DNA of 64,000 nucleotides from contig NZ_JABBFW010000006.1 of the NCBI RefSeq assembly GCF_012927045.1, positions 164,461 through 228,460 on the forward strand. Direction: 5' to 3'. A program made the translations under genes and the position numbers. A model generated the notes under the pieces. It made no database searches and was not told the origin of the DNA. It saw only the letters and a list, made by a program, of their open reading frames with translations. The stretch comes from Azohydromonas caseinilytica (GTDB lineage Bacteria > Pseudomonadota > Gammaproteobacteria > Burkholderiales > Burkholderiaceae_C). Positions 1-12,626 of the stretch are shown here, piece by piece (position 1 is the stretch's first letter; every line of letters starts with the position of its first letter).

Positions 1-127
1 GCGTCGGTAGCTGCATTATCGGAAATTGCTTCCCGCAAGCGCAGCCAAACTTGGCGTCCCCTAGGGGATTCGAACCCCTGTTACAACCGTGAAAGGGTCG
101 TGTCCTAGGCCTCTAGACGAAGGGGAC
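1..127. repeat. Exact 127-bp duplicated tRNA-Glu unit (copy A)
   Basis: Bases 1-127 and 361-487 are identical, covering a non-coding spacer plus a whole tRNA-Glu gene. Copy B is preceded by tRNA-Asp. Copy A begins at the window edge with the same spacer, so another tRNA-Asp probably lies just outside the window. Confidence 0.95.
52..127 (-). tRNA. tRNA-Glu (TTC), copy 1
   Basis: Read on the minus strand this is a 76-nt cloverleaf with encoded CCA. It starts GTCCCCTTCG, has a TTC anticodon in the loop CTTTCAC, a TTCGAAT T-loop, and ends GGGGACGCCA. It is nearly identical to E. coli tRNA-Glu. It is the last complete tRNA of the minus-strand array within the window. Confidence 0.97.
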
Positions 128-175
128 CAAACCTTTTCAATTCCTGAACCACGCGCCACCACCGTTGCCGGTAAT

Positions 176-251
<76 letters not shown>

Positions 252-283
252 GAAGGAATTGCGCGCCGTTCAGGCTTAAATTG

Positions 284-360
284 TGGCGGAGTGGACGGGA
301 CTCGAACCCGCGACCCCCGGCGTGACAGGCCGGTATTCTAACCGACTGAACTACCACTCC
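284..360 (-). tRNA. tRNA-Asp (GTC), copy 1
   Basis: Minus-strand 77-nt tRNA starting GGAGTGGTAGTTCAG, with anticodon GTC in CCTGTCACG, a T-loop GTTCGAGTC and the 3' end CTCCGCCA. The standard tRNA-Asp identity nucleotides are present. Confidence 0.97.
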
Positions 361-487
361 GCGTCGGTAGCTGCATTATCGGAAATTGCTTCCCGCAAGC
401 GCAGCCAAACTTGGCGTCCCCTAGGGGATTCGAACCCCTGTTACAACCGTGAAAGGGTCGTGTCCTAGGCCTCTAGACGAAGGGGAC
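361..487. repeat. Exact 127-bp duplicated tRNA-Glu unit (copy B)
   Basis: Second copy of the duplicated spacer plus tRNA-Glu unit. Identity breaks immediately after the tRNA 5' end at 487. Confidence 0.95.
412..487 (-). tRNA. tRNA-Glu (TTC), copy 2
   Basis: Identical over its whole length to the tRNA-Glu at 52-127. The 51 bases flanking its 3' end are also identical, which indicates a recent segmental duplication or gene conversion within the array. Confidence 0.97.
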
Positions 488-500
488 TTGTCTCTTTCAT

Positions 501-530
501 GAAAACGCCCACTGGCTGGTGGGCGTTTTC
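501..530. terminator. Palindromic hairpin inside the tRNA array
   Basis: A 12-bp perfect stem, GAAAACGCCCAC paired with GTGGGCGTTTTC around a 6-nt loop, lies between tRNA-Asp copy 2 and tRNA-Glu copy 2. The A/T-rich stem ends make it look like a bidirectional intrinsic terminator. It could equally be an RNA processing structure, since tRNAs continue downstream of it. Confidence 0.55.
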
Positions 531-547
531 GGTACAACCAAAAACTG

Positions 548-624
548 TGGCGGAGTGGACGGGACTCGAACCCGCGACCCCCGGCGTGACAGGCCGGTAT
601 TCTAACCGACTGAACTACCACTCC
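548..624 (-). tRNA. tRNA-Asp (GTC), copy 2
   Basis: Same sequence as the tRNA-Asp at 284-360, with encoded CCA. It is followed on the plus strand by the same short GCGTCGGTA spacer that follows copy 1. Confidence 0.97.
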
Positions 625-671
625 GCGTCGGTAACGATATTTTCAGGCTGCCCTGCAAGCATCGTCAAACT

Positions 672-747
672 TGGCGTCCCCTAGGGGATTCGAACCCCTG
701 TTACAACCGTGAAAGGGTCGTGTCCTAGGCCTCTAGACGAAGGGGAC
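672..747 (-). tRNA. tRNA-Glu (TTC), copy 3
   Basis: Third copy of tRNA-Glu(TTC). The mature region equals copies 1 and 2, but the distal spacer differs, so this copy lies outside the exact duplication. Confidence 0.97.
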
Positions 748-801
748 TTAATCCTTCGTATTCCTGATGAACCTCGCGCCGACCACCAACTTTTGGTTGG
801 G

Positions 802-877
<76 letters not shown>

Positions 878-947
878 TTTCGGGCAAAGACTTCAGATTT
901 CTCTGCCGTCTTTGTGTTTCGCGCTGTTCATCAAGCGAGAACGAGAT

Positions 948-975
948 TCTATAGCGACTCTTACGCGCCCTGCAA
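948..975 (-). promoter_or_regulatory. Candidate sigma-70 promoter for the tRNA array
   Basis: On the minus strand TTGCAG (970-975) is followed after 16 nt by TATAGA (948-953). This is the best -35/-10 pair upstream of the first tRNA and overlaps the end of gltX. It would let the tRNAs be transcribed apart from gltX. The call rests on inspection only. Confidence 0.35.
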
Positions 976-2355
976 GAGCTTTGCGACTTTTTCTTTAGAA
1001 AAAAGTTCCAGCACGGCATCCACCGAGGGGGTCTGGGCGCGGCCGCACACCAGCACCCGCACCGGGATAGCCAGTTGCGGCATCTTCAGCCCCTGCTCGC
1101 CCAGCGTCGCCTTGAGCGCCGCGGCGATACCAGCCTTGTCCCAGCCGGGCAGCGCCAGCAGCCGCTCGGCCAGCGCGGCCAGCGCCGGACGCACCGCGGG
1201 CGTCACATGCTGCGCCAGATCCTCCGCCGAGGGCTGCGCGTCCACGAAGTACATGGACAGCCACTCCGCCAGTTCCACCGTGGTGGCGCAGCGGTCCTTG
1301 AACAGGGCCACGGCCTGCTCCAGCGGGAAGCCAGCCGGCACCTCGATGCCGCGCTGGCCCAATTGCCCGCGCACCAGCGGCGCCAGCTCCGCGTCGCCCG
1401 TGCGCTTGATGTGCTGGGCATTGACCCAGCGCAGCTTGGCCTCGTCGTACTGGCCTGCGCTCTTGCCCAGGTGGTCCAGATCGAACCACTGCAGGAACTG
1501 CTCGCGCGTGAAGATCTCGTCGTCGCCGTGGCTCCAACCCAGGCGCGCCAGGTAGTTCACCATCGCCTCGGGCAGGAAGCCCTCGTCGCGGTACTGCGTC
1601 ACCGGCTTGGCGCCGTTGCGCTTGCTCATCTTCTCGCCCTGCTCGTTCAGCACGGTGGGCAGGTGCGCGTACACCGGCGGCTCCTGGCCCAGGGCACGGA
1701 AGATATGGATCTGGCGCGGCGTGTTGTTGACGTGGTCGTCACCGCGGATGACATGGGTGATGCCCATGTCGATGTCGTCCACCACCACGCAGAAGTTGTA
1801 GGTCGGCGTGCCGTCGGGGCGGGCGATGACGAGGTCGTCCAGCTCCTCGTTGCTGAACTCGATGCGGCCCTTGACCTTGTCGTCCCAGGCCACCGTGCCG
1901 CCCACCGGGCTCTTGAAGCGGATCACCGGCTGCACGCCTTCCGGCACCGGCGGCAAGGTCTTGCCCGGCTCGGGACGCCAAGTGCCGTCGTAGCGGGGCT
2001 TCTGCTTGGCCGCCATCTGGCGCTCGCGCAGCGCGTCGAGCTCGGCGCTGCTCATGTAGCAGCGGTAGGCCAGGCCCTGCTCCAGCATCTGCGCCAGGAC
2101 TTCCTTGTAGCGGTCCATGCGCTGCATCTGGTAGTACGGCCCCTCGTCGTGGTCCAGGCCCAGCCAGCGCATGCCTTCCAGGATCACGTCCACCGCGGCC
2201 TGCGAGCTGCGCTCCAGGTCGGTGTCCTCGATGCGCAGGATGAACACGCCGTCGTTGGCGCGCGCGAAGGCCCAGGGATAGAGGGCCGAGCGGATGTTGC
2301 CCAGGTGGATGAAGCCCGTGGGCGACGGAGCAAAGCGGGTGCGTACGGTGGTCAT
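961..2355 (-). CDS. gltX: Glutamate--tRNA ligase (GluRS)
   Basis: Class I aminoacyl-tRNA synthetase that charges tRNA-Glu with glutamate in the cytosol. The 464-residue product has the family's usual length. The N-terminal ATP site reads FAPSPTG followed by the HIGH-equivalent HLGN at residues 17-20, and the KMSKR loop is at 242-246. The C-terminal third is the anticodon-binding helical region. The ATG start lies 4 bp after the metZ stop, so it is probably cotranscribed with purF and metZ. Downstream on the same strand is a tRNA array with three copies of its own substrate, tRNA-Glu. Confidence 0.97.
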   Translation of the reverse strand: MTTVRTRFAPSPTGFIHLGNIRSALYPWAFARANDGVFILRIEDTDLERSSQAAVDVILEGMRWLGLDHDEGPYYQMQRMDRYKEVLAQMLEQGLAYRCYMSSAELDALRERQMAAKQKPRYDGTWRPEPGKTLPPVPEGVQPVIRFKSPVGGTVAWDDKVKGRIEFSNEELDDLVIARPDGTPTYNFCVVVDDIDMGITHVIRGDDHVNNTPRQIHIFRALGQEPPVYAHLPTVLNEQGEKMSKRNGAKPVTQYRDEGFLPEAMVNYLARLGWSHGDDEIFTREQFLQWFDLDHLGKSAGQYDEAKLRWVNAQHIKRTGDAELAPLVRGQLGQRGIEVPAGFPLEQAVALFKDRCATTVELAEWLSMYFVDAQPSAEDLAQHVTPAVRPALAALAERLLALPGWDKAGIAAALKATLGEQGLKMPQLAIPVRVLVCGRAQTPSVDAVLELFSKEKVAKLLQGA

Positions 2356-2359
2356 GCGG

Positions 2360-3588
2360 TCAGATCTTGTGCAGGCCGCGCGCGAGGTCGGCCTTGAGGT
2401 CCTCGACGTCTTCCAGGCCCACGGCCACGCGAATCATCCCCTGCGTGATGCCCGCGGCCTGGCGTTGCGCCTCGGTCAGCCGGCCATGCGAGGTGCTGGC
2501 CGGGTGCGTGATGGTGGTCTTGGTGTCGCCCAGGTTGGCGGTGATGGAGCAGATGCGCGTGGCGTCGATGACGGCGAAGGCGTTGGCGCGCGCCGCCTCC
2601 GGCGTGTCGCCCTTGACGATGAAGCTCACCACCGCGCCGCCCAGCCCCGACTGCTGCCGCATCGCCAGCTCATGCTGCGGGTGCGAGGGCAGCCCCGGGT
2701 AGTACAGCGTGCTCACCTGCGGCTGCGCCTCCAGCCAGCGCGCCAGTTGCAGCGCCTTGTCGCTTTGCGCGCGCATGCGGATCGACAGCGTCTCCAAGCC
2801 CTTGAGCACCACCCAGGCGTTGAAGGGCGACAGGCTCATGCCCGCGCTGCGCATCACCGGCACGAACTTGTCGTTGACCAGCGCTTCACTCGCGCAGATG
2901 GCACCGGCGATGACGCGGCCCTGCCCGTCCAGGTACTTGGTGCCCGAGTGGATGATCAGATCCGCGCCCAGCTTGGCCGGCTGCTGCAGCGCCGGCGAGC
3001 AGAAGCAGTTGTCCACCGCCAGCAGCGCACCGCCCGCGTGCGCGATCTCGGCCAGCGCCGCGATGTCGCAGACCTCGGTGAGCGGGTTGCTCGGCGTCTC
3101 GGCGAACAACAGCTTGGTGTTGGGCCGCATCGCGGCGCGCCAGGCGCTCACGTCGGTCTGCGACACGAAGGTGCTCTCCACGCCGAACTTGCCGAACTCG
3201 CCCTGCAGCAGCTTGATGGTGGAGCCGAACACGCTCTGCGAGCACACCACGTGGTCGCCCGCCTTCAGCAGCCCCATGAACAGCAGCATGATCGCCGCCA
3301 TGCCGCTGGAGGTGGCGATGCAGGCCTCGGTGCCCTCCATGGCCGCCAGCCGCCGCTCCATCATCATGACGGTGGGGTTGGAGAAGCGGCTGTAGACGAA
3401 GGCCTCTTCCTCATTGGCGAAGCGCCGCGCCGCCGTCTCGGCATCCGGGTGCACAAAGCTGCTGGTCAGGAACAGCGCTTCCGAGTTCTCGCCCCAGGGC
3501 GTGGCCGGCAGGCCCTCGCGCACGGCGATGGTGTCGATGCGGGCATCGGCCGGCAGCTCGACACGAGGCAGTCGCTTGCCCTCGCTCA

Positions 3589-3589
<1 letters not shown>
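2360..3589 (-). CDS. metZ: O-succinylhomoserine sulfhydrylase
   Basis: PLP enzyme of the Cys/Met metabolism family that makes homocysteine directly from an acylated homoserine and sulfide. The 409-residue protein shows the PLP-lysine motif SGTKYLDG (Lys218), the ring-stacking YSRFSNPT region near 67-74, and Asp193 in AVDNCF. I prefer metZ over metB or metC because the purF-metZ pairing is typical of beta- and gammaproteobacteria and the SSFVHPDA N-terminus fits. The ATG overlaps the purF TGA by one base (TGATG), indicating translational coupling. Confidence 0.93.
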
Positions 3590-5112
<1,523 letters not shown>

Positions 5113-5142
5113 GGTCTTGCGTCCTTCAGTGATGCCGGCGTC

Positions 5143-5649
5143 TCAGGCCGGCAGATGCCGTGCCACCGCGGAGGGCAGCACGGGTTGGAGTCCTTGGCGC
5201 AGCGCCTGCAGCCAGGCCGCGCCGCTGGATTGCTGCCACGCCGGCGTGCGCGCCAGCGGCGTCAGCGCCACCAGCATGCTCAGCACCAGCAGCGCCAGCA
5301 GCCCGCGCAGCAGCCCGAAGCCGCCACCCAGCAGCCGGTCCAGCGGCCCCAGCGGCGAGGCTTGCACCAGCAACCTCAGCAGCCGCGCCGCCAGCCCGCA
5401 CAGCAGCAGCACGGCCACGAACACGATCACATAGGCCGCCGCCAGCCGCCACGCCGGCAGCGCGCCTTCCCACGGCAGCCAATCGGCTACCACCGGGGCA
5501 TACCACTGTGCCGCCAGCCAGGCCACCACGTAGCCCGCCAGCGACAGCATCTCGAAAATCAGTCCCCGCCACAGGCCTGCCAGCGACGACAGCAGCAGCA
5601 GACCCAGCATCGCGACATCAACCCAGCCCAGTCCGGCGACACCGCCCAT
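5143..5649 (-). CDS. cvpA: CvpA family membrane protein
   Basis: A 168-residue protein with about four hydrophobic segments, beginning GWVDVAMLGLLLLSSLAGLWRG, typical of the CvpA/colicin V production family usually found before purF. The molecular function of the family is unclear. The ATG at 5649 overlaps the TGA of the upstream SPOR gene. A GTG one codon earlier is possible, but the TGATG overlap favours the ATG. The PurF gene follows after 30 bp. Confidence 0.9.
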   Translation of the reverse strand: MGGVAGLGWVDVAMLGLLLLSSLAGLWRGLIFEMLSLAGYVVAWLAAQWYAPVVADWLPWEGALPAWRLAAAYVIVFVAVLLLCGLAARLLRLLVQASPLGPLDRLLGGGFGLLRGLLALLVLSMLVALTPLARTPAWQQSSGAAWLQALRQGLQPVLPSAVARHLPA

Positions 5650-6707
5650 CACTGCGGCAACAGTGCCGTGGGCAGGCCGGCAGCGCGCAGTTTGCCAAGC
5701 GCCTTGTCGGCCTCTTCACGGTTGGGGAAAGGCCCCACGCGCACCCGGATGCGGCGCCCGGCGTCGGTCTCGATCACCTGGGTGTAAGCGCGCACGCCGG
5801 CCTTCTCCGCCCGGGCCCTGGCCTCGCTGGCGGCCGCGGCATCGGCGAAGGCGCCCACTTGCACCACATAGCGCCTTTCGACCGTCTCGCTGCGCGCGGG
5901 CTCCCTGAGCGCTTCCCGCGCCACCGCCTCGCGCGCGGCTTCGCGTTCCCGGGCTTCACGGGCAGCCTTCTCCTTGGCCTCGCGTTCCTTGGCTTCCCGG
6001 GCCGCGACTTCGCGCTCCTTCGCCTCGCGAGCCGCCTTCTCCCTGGCTTCCCTGGCCTCGCGCTCCTTGGCTTCGCGTTCCTTGGCCTCTCGCGCCGCGA
6101 TCTCGCGCTCCCGGGCCGCCTTCTCGCGGGCCTCACGCGCGGCAGCTTCCCGTTCCCGGGCTTCGCGCTCCTTGGCGAGGTCGCGCGCCTGCGGCGGCTC
6201 ATCCAGCACGCGGATCGGCGCCGAAGCCCGCGTGCCGCCAGGCGCCGCGGTCGTGGCCGGCGGCGTGGCACCCGCAGGGCGCGGGGTACTGGCCGACACC
6301 GGCGCGGCCGGCCGGGCTTCGGTGACCGCGGCCGGGGCTACGGGTCGAGCGGGCACGGGCGGCAACACCGCCGCGGCCGGTGCCGAAGCCGCCGGCGTGG
6401 GCGCCTGCACTTCGCGCCCTGCATCCTGCGCGGACTCGGTGATGGGCGCGGTGCGCGAGGGCAGCACCAGCGGCGCGCCGCCATCCTTGCGCGGAATCTC
6501 GATCGTCACCTCCACCGGCAACGGCCGCGGCTGGGTTTCGAACAGCAGCGGAAAACCCACGATGCCCAACGCCAGCAGCACCACCGCGCCGATGAGACGG
6601 CGCCGCGCCCGCGCCCGCGCGGTCTGCACCTGGTCAGCCGGCGTGGCCATGCCCACGGGCTCATGGCTCGAAGAGTTATTGCGCTGCAGGAAGGAAAACA
6701 GGGGCAT
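5649..6707 (-). CDS. DedD-like SPOR-domain cell-division protein with long charged linker
   Basis: A 352-residue bitopic protein. Residues 38-56 form one transmembrane helix, 60-170 are Pro/Ala-rich, 177-270 are a run of Ala/Arg/Glu/Lys repeats such as EREAKEREA, and 278-352 are a SPOR domain (YVVQVGAFAD...RVRVGPF). SPOR domains bind denuded septal peptidoglycan, so the protein probably acts at the division site. The position between folC and cvpA matches dedD of other proteobacteria. The roughly 95-residue charged segment, probably a single alpha helix, is longer than in typical DedD. Confidence 0.88.
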   Translation of the reverse strand: MPLFSFLQRNNSSSHEPVGMATPADQVQTARARARRRLIGAVVLLALGIVGFPLLFETQPRPLPVEVTIEIPRKDGGAPLVLPSRTAPITESAQDAGREVQAPTPAASAPAAAVLPPVPARPVAPAAVTEARPAAPVSASTPRPAGATPPATTAAPGGTRASAPIRVLDEPPQARDLAKEREAREREAAAREAREKAAREREIAAREAKEREAKEREAREAREKAAREAKEREVAAREAKEREAKEKAAREAREREAAREAVAREALREPARSETVERRYVVQVGAFADAAAASEARARAEKAGVRAYTQVIETDAGRRIRVRVGPFPNREEADKALGKLRAAGLPTALLPQ

Positions 6708-6760
6708 GCCGAAGCTGGGAGTGGGCGTGCGCCCGGTGGGAAAAGACGGTTTCCGAGACT

Positions 6761-8056
6761 TCAGCCGACGTGGGACGCACCCAGGCGCGGCAGCCCGTTC
6801 TTGAGCACACCGCCAACGGTGTAGAACGAACCAAAGACCACGATTCTATCAGCCGGGTCCGCCGTCTCCAGGGCGGCAGCCAGCGCCGCGGCCGGATCGG
6901 CATGGGTGCGGATGCCGACCTCGCGCCCCGCGCTGGCCGCCTGCACCAGCGCCTGCAGCGCCGCAGGCTCGGCCGCGCGCGGCGTGGGCAGCGCCGTCAG
7001 ATGCCAGGCATCCACCAGCGGCGCCACATGGGCCAGCGCGCCGGCCAAGTCCTTGTCCTGCATGGCGCCGAACACGGCATGCGTGCGCGGATAAAAGCCC
7101 ATCTGGTCCAGGTTCAGCGCCAGCGCCGCCACCGACTGCGGGTTGTGCGCCACGTCCAGCACCAGCACCGGCTGGCCCGGCACGATCTGGAAGCGCCCGG
7201 GCAGGTCCACCGTCGCCAGGCCCTGGCGTACCGCCTGCGCGCTGATGGGCAGCCGATCCTGCAGCACCTCGAACACCGCCAGCACGCCCGCGGCGTTGAG
7301 CAACTGGTTGGCGCCGCGCAGCGCCGGGTAGGCCAGGCCATGGAAGCGCCGCGTGCGCCCCTTCCACTGCCACTGCTGGCGGTCACCGGCCTGGCTGAAA
7401 TCGCGCCCGGCCACGCGCAGGTCCACGCCCAGCGCCGCGGCATGGTCCAGCAGGCTCTGCGGCGGCTGCGGATCGCTCACCACCGCCGGGCGCCCGGCGC
7501 GCAGGATGCCGGCCTTCTCGCGCCCGATGCTCTCGCGGTCCGGCCCCAGGTAGTCGGTGTGGTCCAGCGCGATGCTGGTGATCAAGGCGCAGTCGGCATC
7601 GATGGCATTGACCGCGTCCAGCCGGCCGCCCAGGCCCACCTCCAGGATCACCAGGTCCAGCGGCGTCTGCGACAACGCCCGCATGATGGCCAGCGTGGTG
7701 AACTCGAAGTAGGTCAGCGTCGTGCCCTGGCGCGCCGCCTCCACCGCCTCGAAGTGCGGCAGCAGCGCCTCGGCCTCGATCATCTGCCCGTCGATGCGGC
7801 AGCGCTCCTCGAAGTGCACCAGGTGCGGCTTGCTGTAGAGCCCGACCCGGTAGCCCGCCGCGCGCGCGATGGCGTCCAGCATCGCGCAGCTCGATCCCTT
7901 GCCGTTGGTGCCGGCCACGCTGATCACGGGCACGTCGAAGCGCAGGCCCAGCCGGTCGCGCACCGCTGCCACGCGCTCCAGCGTCATGTCGATGCTCTTG
8001 GGATGCAGGGCTTCGCAGTGGGCCAGCCAGTCGTCGAGCGTGCGTGGGGAGGTCAT
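6761..8056 (-). CDS. folC: Bifunctional folylpolyglutamate/dihydrofolate synthase
   Basis: Adds glutamate to dihydropteroate and to reduced folates. The 431-residue protein begins MTSPRTLDDWLAHCEALH. It has the Mur-ligase P-loop SVAGTNGKGSS near residues 48-58 and the folate-site phrase YSKPHLVHFEER, with the C-terminal ligase domain following. The in-frame upstream extension is not family-like, so I chose the ATG at 8056. A terminator separates it from accD upstream, so it may have its own promoter. Confidence 0.95.
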   Translation of the reverse strand: MTSPRTLDDWLAHCEALHPKSIDMTLERVAAVRDRLGLRFDVPVISVAGTNGKGSSCAMLDAIARAAGYRVGLYSKPHLVHFEERCRIDGQMIEAEALLPHFEAVEAARQGTTLTYFEFTTLAIMRALSQTPLDLVILEVGLGGRLDAVNAIDADCALITSIALDHTDYLGPDRESIGREKAGILRAGRPAVVSDPQPPQSLLDHAAALGVDLRVAGRDFSQAGDRQQWQWKGRTRRFHGLAYPALRGANQLLNAAGVLAVFEVLQDRLPISAQAVRQGLATVDLPGRFQIVPGQPVLVLDVAHNPQSVAALALNLDQMGFYPRTHAVFGAMQDKDLAGALAHVAPLVDAWHLTALPTPRAAEPAALQALVQAASAGREVGIRTHADPAAALAAALETADPADRIVVFGSFYTVGGVLKNGLPRLGASHVG

Positions 8057-8079
8057 GGGCGCGGATGGTAAGAGGCAGC

Positions 8080-8105
8080 AAAAAGGCCGGCTCGCGGCCG
8101 GCCTT
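8080..8105 (-). terminator. Intrinsic terminator after accD
   Basis: On the minus strand AAGGCCGGC, a short loop and GCCGGCC are followed by TTTTT. The structure lies 19 bp after the accD stop, between accD and folC. Confidence 0.8.
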
Positions 8106-8123
8106 GCGTGAAAAGTTGGGACG

Positions 8124-8996
8124 TCAGGCGACGGCGTCAGCGCTCTGGCGCTGCAGCATGGCCAGCGCATGGGCGATGGTGGATCGCAACTGGCGCCGGT
8201 CCACGATCATGTCCAGCGCACCCTTGCCCAGCAGGAACTCCGAGCGCTGGAAGCCCTCGGGCAGCTTCTCGCGCACCGTGTTCTCGATCACGCGCGGGCC
8301 GGCAAAGCCGATCAGCGCCTTGGGCTCGGCGATCACGATGTCGCCCACGAAGGCGAAGCCCGCCGACACGCCGCCCATGGTCGGGTCGGTCAGCACGCTG
8401 ACGTAGGGCAGCTTGGCCTTGGCCAGGCGCGTGAGCGCCGCGTTGGTCTTGGCCATCTGCATCAGGCTCAGCAGGCCTTCCTGCATGCGCGCGCCGCCCG
8501 TGGCGGTGAAGCACACGAAGGGCACCTTCTGCTCGATGGCCGTTTCCACACCGCGCACGAAGCGCTCGCCCACCACCGAGCCCATGGAGCCGCCCATGAA
8601 GTCGAACTCGAAGCACGCCGCCACCAGCGGCACGCTCATCACCGAGCCGCCGATGACGACCAGCGCGTCGGTCTCGCCGGTGCTGTCCAGCGCCTGCTTC
8701 AGGCGCTCGGGGTACTTCCTGCTGTCCTTGAACTTCAGCGCATCGACCGGAATGACTTCCTGGCCGAGCTCGTAGCGGCCCTCGTGGTCGAGGAAGGCAT
8801 CCAGCCGCGCGCGCGCGCCGATGCGGTGGTGGTGGTCGCACTTGGGGCAGACGTTGAGGTTCTGCTCCAGGTCGGTCTTGTAGAGCACCGTCTCGCACGA
8901 GGGGCACTTGATCCACAGCCCCTCGGGGACGGTGCGCCGCTCCGACGGATCGGTGTGCTGGATCTTCGGGGGCAGCAGTTTTTCAAGCCAGCTCAT
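8124..8996 (-). CDS. accD: Acetyl-CoA carboxylase, carboxyltransferase beta subunit
   Basis: Transfers CO2 from carboxybiotin to acetyl-CoA together with AccA, giving malonyl-CoA for fatty acid synthesis. The 290-residue protein has the N-terminal zinc ribbon C31-x2-C34...C50-x2-C53 and a crotonase-fold core with [10 protein letters not shown]. The ATG overlaps the trpA stop as ATGA, so it is translationally coupled to the trp genes. The trp-accD-folC order is common in proteobacteria. Confidence 0.97.
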   Translation of the reverse strand: MSWLEKLLPPKIQHTDPSERRTVPEGLWIKCPSCETVLYKTDLEQNLNVCPKCDHHHRIGARARLDAFLDHEGRYELGQEVIPVDALKFKDSRKYPERLKQALDSTGETDALVVIGGSVMSVPLVAACFEFDFMGGSMGSVVGERFVRGVETAIEQKVPFVCFTATGGARMQEGLLSLMQMAKTNAALTRLAKAKLPYVSVLTDPTMGGVSAGFAFVGDIVIAEPKALIGFAGPRVIENTVREKLPEGFQRSEFLLGKGALDMIVDRRQLRSTIAHALAMLQRQSADAVA

Positions 8997-9819
8997 GCAT
9001 GCGCTCCTTGGGCCGCCTCGTCCAGGGCGGCGCGAATCTCGGTCATGAATCGGCGGCCCGCGGCCGCCACTTCGTCCTTCGGCTGTTCCTGCAACAGCTG
9101 CACGAGGCGCGAGCCGATCACCACCGCATCGGCCACCTCGCCCACCGCGCGCGCCGAGGCCGCGTCGCGAATGCCGAAGCCCACGCCCACCGGCACGCTC
9201 ACATGCGCGCGGATGCGCGGCACCATGGCCGCCACGGCGGCGGTGTCCAGGTGCCCGGCACCGGTGACGCCCTTGAGCGACACGTAGTAGACGTAGCCGC
9301 TGGCAATGCGCCCCACGTGCACCATGCGCGCCTCGGTGGAAGTGGGGGCCAGCAGGAAGATCGGGTCCATGCCCGCCGCCTGCAATTGCGCCGCGAAGGC
9401 TTCGCATTCCTCGGGCGGGTAGTCCACGACCAGCACACCGTCCACGCCGGCCGCCGACGCGTCGGCCACGAAGCGCTCCACGCCGTAGCGCTCCACCGGA
9501 TTGGCGTAGCCCATCAGCACCACGGGCGTGGCGTCATCGCTGCGGCGGAACTCGCGCACCATGTCCAGCACCTGCGTCATGCCGATGCCCTTGGCCAACG
9601 CGCGCTCGGCGGCCTGCTGGATCACCGGGCCGTCGGCCATCGGGTCCGAGAAGGGCACGCCCAGCTCGATCACGTCGGCGCCGCCTTCGGCCAGCGCCTG
9701 CATCAGCGCGGGCGTGACGTCGGCGAAGGGATCGCCCGCGGTGACATAGGGGATCAGCGCCTTGCGGCCCTGCGACTTCAGCCGCTCGAAGGTGGCGGCG
9801 ATACGGACGGAGCCCTTGC

Positions 9820-9823
<4 letters not shown>
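8993..9823 (-). CDS. trpA: Tryptophan synthase alpha chain
   Basis: Cleaves indole-3-glycerol phosphate to indole and glyceraldehyde 3-phosphate; indole is channelled to TrpB. The 276-residue TIM barrel has the signature [15 protein letters not shown] containing the catalytic Glu and Asp. Its ATG overlaps the trpB TGA by 4 bp, and its own stop overlaps the accD start, so trpB-trpA-accD are tightly coupled. Confidence 0.97.
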
Positions 9824-11058
<1,235 letters not shown>

Positions 11059-11096
11059 CGGAGAGGTCAATTCAGGCTGGCAGGCGACGGCGGTGC

Positions 11097-11738
11097 TCAG
11101 AGAGCGGCCAACTGGGCGTCGGCCGCGCGCACCGCCTCGCAGAACCGGTGCATCAGCGCGGCATCCTTGATGCCCTTGGCCACTTCCACACCGGAGCTCA
11201 CGTCAACGGCCCAGGGCCGTACGCGCAGCACGCCATCGGTCACGTTGGCAGCACTCAACCCACCAGACAAAACGACCGGAGCGGGGAGCGCGGGAGGGAT
11301 GAGGGACCAATCGAAGACCTTGCCACCGCCGCCGTAGCCTTCGACATGCGCGTCGAGGAGCAGCCCCTGGGCGTGCGGGTACTGCCGGGCGAAGTCTAAC
11401 AAATCGACCCCTGGGGAAACCCGCGCTGCGCGCAGGAAAGGCCGGCGCGGCAGCGCGCAGGCCTCGGGCGTCTCGTCGCCGTGGAACTGCAGCAGCGCGT
11501 TCGGAATGGCCTGCAGCGCCTCTTCGATGAGTGCCGGCGCGGCGTTGACGAACAGGCACACCGGCGTGACGAAGGCCGGCAGCCGCCGCGCCAGCTCGGC
11601 CGCGCGCTCGACGCTGACGTAGCGCGGGCTGCGCTCGTAGAGCACCAAGCCGATGGCGTCGGCGCCGGCTTCGACAGCGGCGTCGAGGTCGGCCTCGCGG
11701 GTGAGGCCGCAGATCTTGATACGGGTGCGATGGGTCAT
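11097..11738 (-). CDS. trpF: Phosphoribosylanthranilate isomerase
   Basis: Amadori isomerase of the tryptophan pathway. It is a 213-residue TIM barrel with RIKICGLT near the N-terminus (catalytic Cys) and the catalytic Asp in VDVSSGVE. I chose the ATG at 11738; a TTG two codons upstream is also open. It sits 38 bp before trpB. trpC, trpD and trpE are not in this window. Confidence 0.94.
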   Translation of the reverse strand: MTHRTRIKICGLTREADLDAAVEAGADAIGLVLYERSPRYVSVERAAELARRLPAFVTPVCLFVNAAPALIEEALQAIPNALLQFHGDETPEACALPRRPFLRAARVSPGVDLLDFARQYPHAQGLLLDAHVEGYGGGGKVFDWSLIPPALPAPVVLSGGLSAANVTDGVLRVRPWAVDVSSGVEVAKGIKDAALMHRFCEAVRAADAQLAAL

Positions 11739-11765
11739 CGGCAAAGGCGCGGCGCGTGGGAGTGG

Positions 11766-12626
11766 TCAGGACAACCAGTCCAGCGCCGGCACATGGTCGG
11801 GAATGGCGTGGCGCGCATCGTAGTGCGGACCCACGAAGTACAAGCCATCGGGGGCAAAGGTGGGCGCGGCCGTCTCGCGCCGGCGCGAGGCCAGCACCTC
11901 GGCCATCCACGCCACCGGCCGCGTGCCCTGCCCTACGGCGATCAGGCAGCCCATGATGTTGCGCACCATGTGGTGCAGGAAGGCGCTGGCCTCGAAATCG
12001 AAGCTCCAGTAGGCGCCGTGCCGCGCGATGCCGATGTGGCGCAGCGTCTTCACCGGCGACAGCGCCTGGCAGCCCGCGGCGCGGAAGGCGCTGAAGTCAT
12101 ACTCGCCCAGCAGCAGCGCCGCGGCGGCCTGCATCGGCTCCAGCGCCAGCGGCCGGAAGGTCCACCCCACCTGGCCGCTCTCCAGCGCCGGACGCACCGG
12201 CGACTCCAGCAGCACGTAGCGGTAGCGGCGTCCGCGCGCGCTGTTGCGGGCATGGAAGTCCGGCGCGACCGGGCGGCACCACTGCACCGCGATGTCCGGC
12301 GGCAGGTATCGGTTCACGCCGCGCACCCACGAGAACTCCTCGCGCCGCAGCGGCGTGTCCAGGTGCACCACCTGGTTGATGCCGTGCACGCCGGCGTCGG
12401 TGCGCCCGGCGCAGAGCGTGCTCACCGGCATGGCGGCAAAGGCCGACAGCGCCTGCTCCAGCTTGTCCTGCACCGTCTGGCCGTCGGGCTGGCTCTGCCA
12501 GCCGTGGTAGGCCCCGCCGCGATAGCTCACGCCCAGCGCGATGCGCTGCAGCGCCGCCGGCGCCTCGGCGGCGCCGGGCGCTTCGATGCCGCGTTCAGAC
12601 AAGGCTGGCCAGCATGCCCTCGGCAC
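11766..12626 (-). CDS. truA: tRNA pseudouridine(38-40) synthase
   Basis: Modifies uridines 38-40 in the anticodon stem-loop of many tRNAs. The core starts RIALGVSYRGGAYHGW, and the catalytic Asp lies in AGRTDAGVHG. No ATG exists before the conserved core. The GTG at 12626 overlaps the end of fimV by 32 bp; a TTG at 12602 overlaps it by 8 bp. Neither has a clear ribosome-binding site, so the exact start is uncertain. The product is up to 286 residues. Confidence 0.9.
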   Translation of the reverse strand: MPRACWPALSERGIEAPGAAEAPAALQRIALGVSYRGGAYHGWQSQPDGQTVQDKLEQALSAFAAMPVSTLCAGRTDAGVHGINQVVHLDTPLRREEFSWVRGVNRYLPPDIAVQWCRPVAPDFHARNSARGRRYRYVLLESPVRPALESGQVGWTFRPLALEPMQAAAALLLGEYDFSAFRAAGCQALSPVKTLRHIGIARHGAYWSFDFEASAFLHHMVRNIMGCLIAVGQGTRPVAWMAEVLASRRRETAAPTFAPDGLYFVGPHYDARHAIPDHVPALDWLS

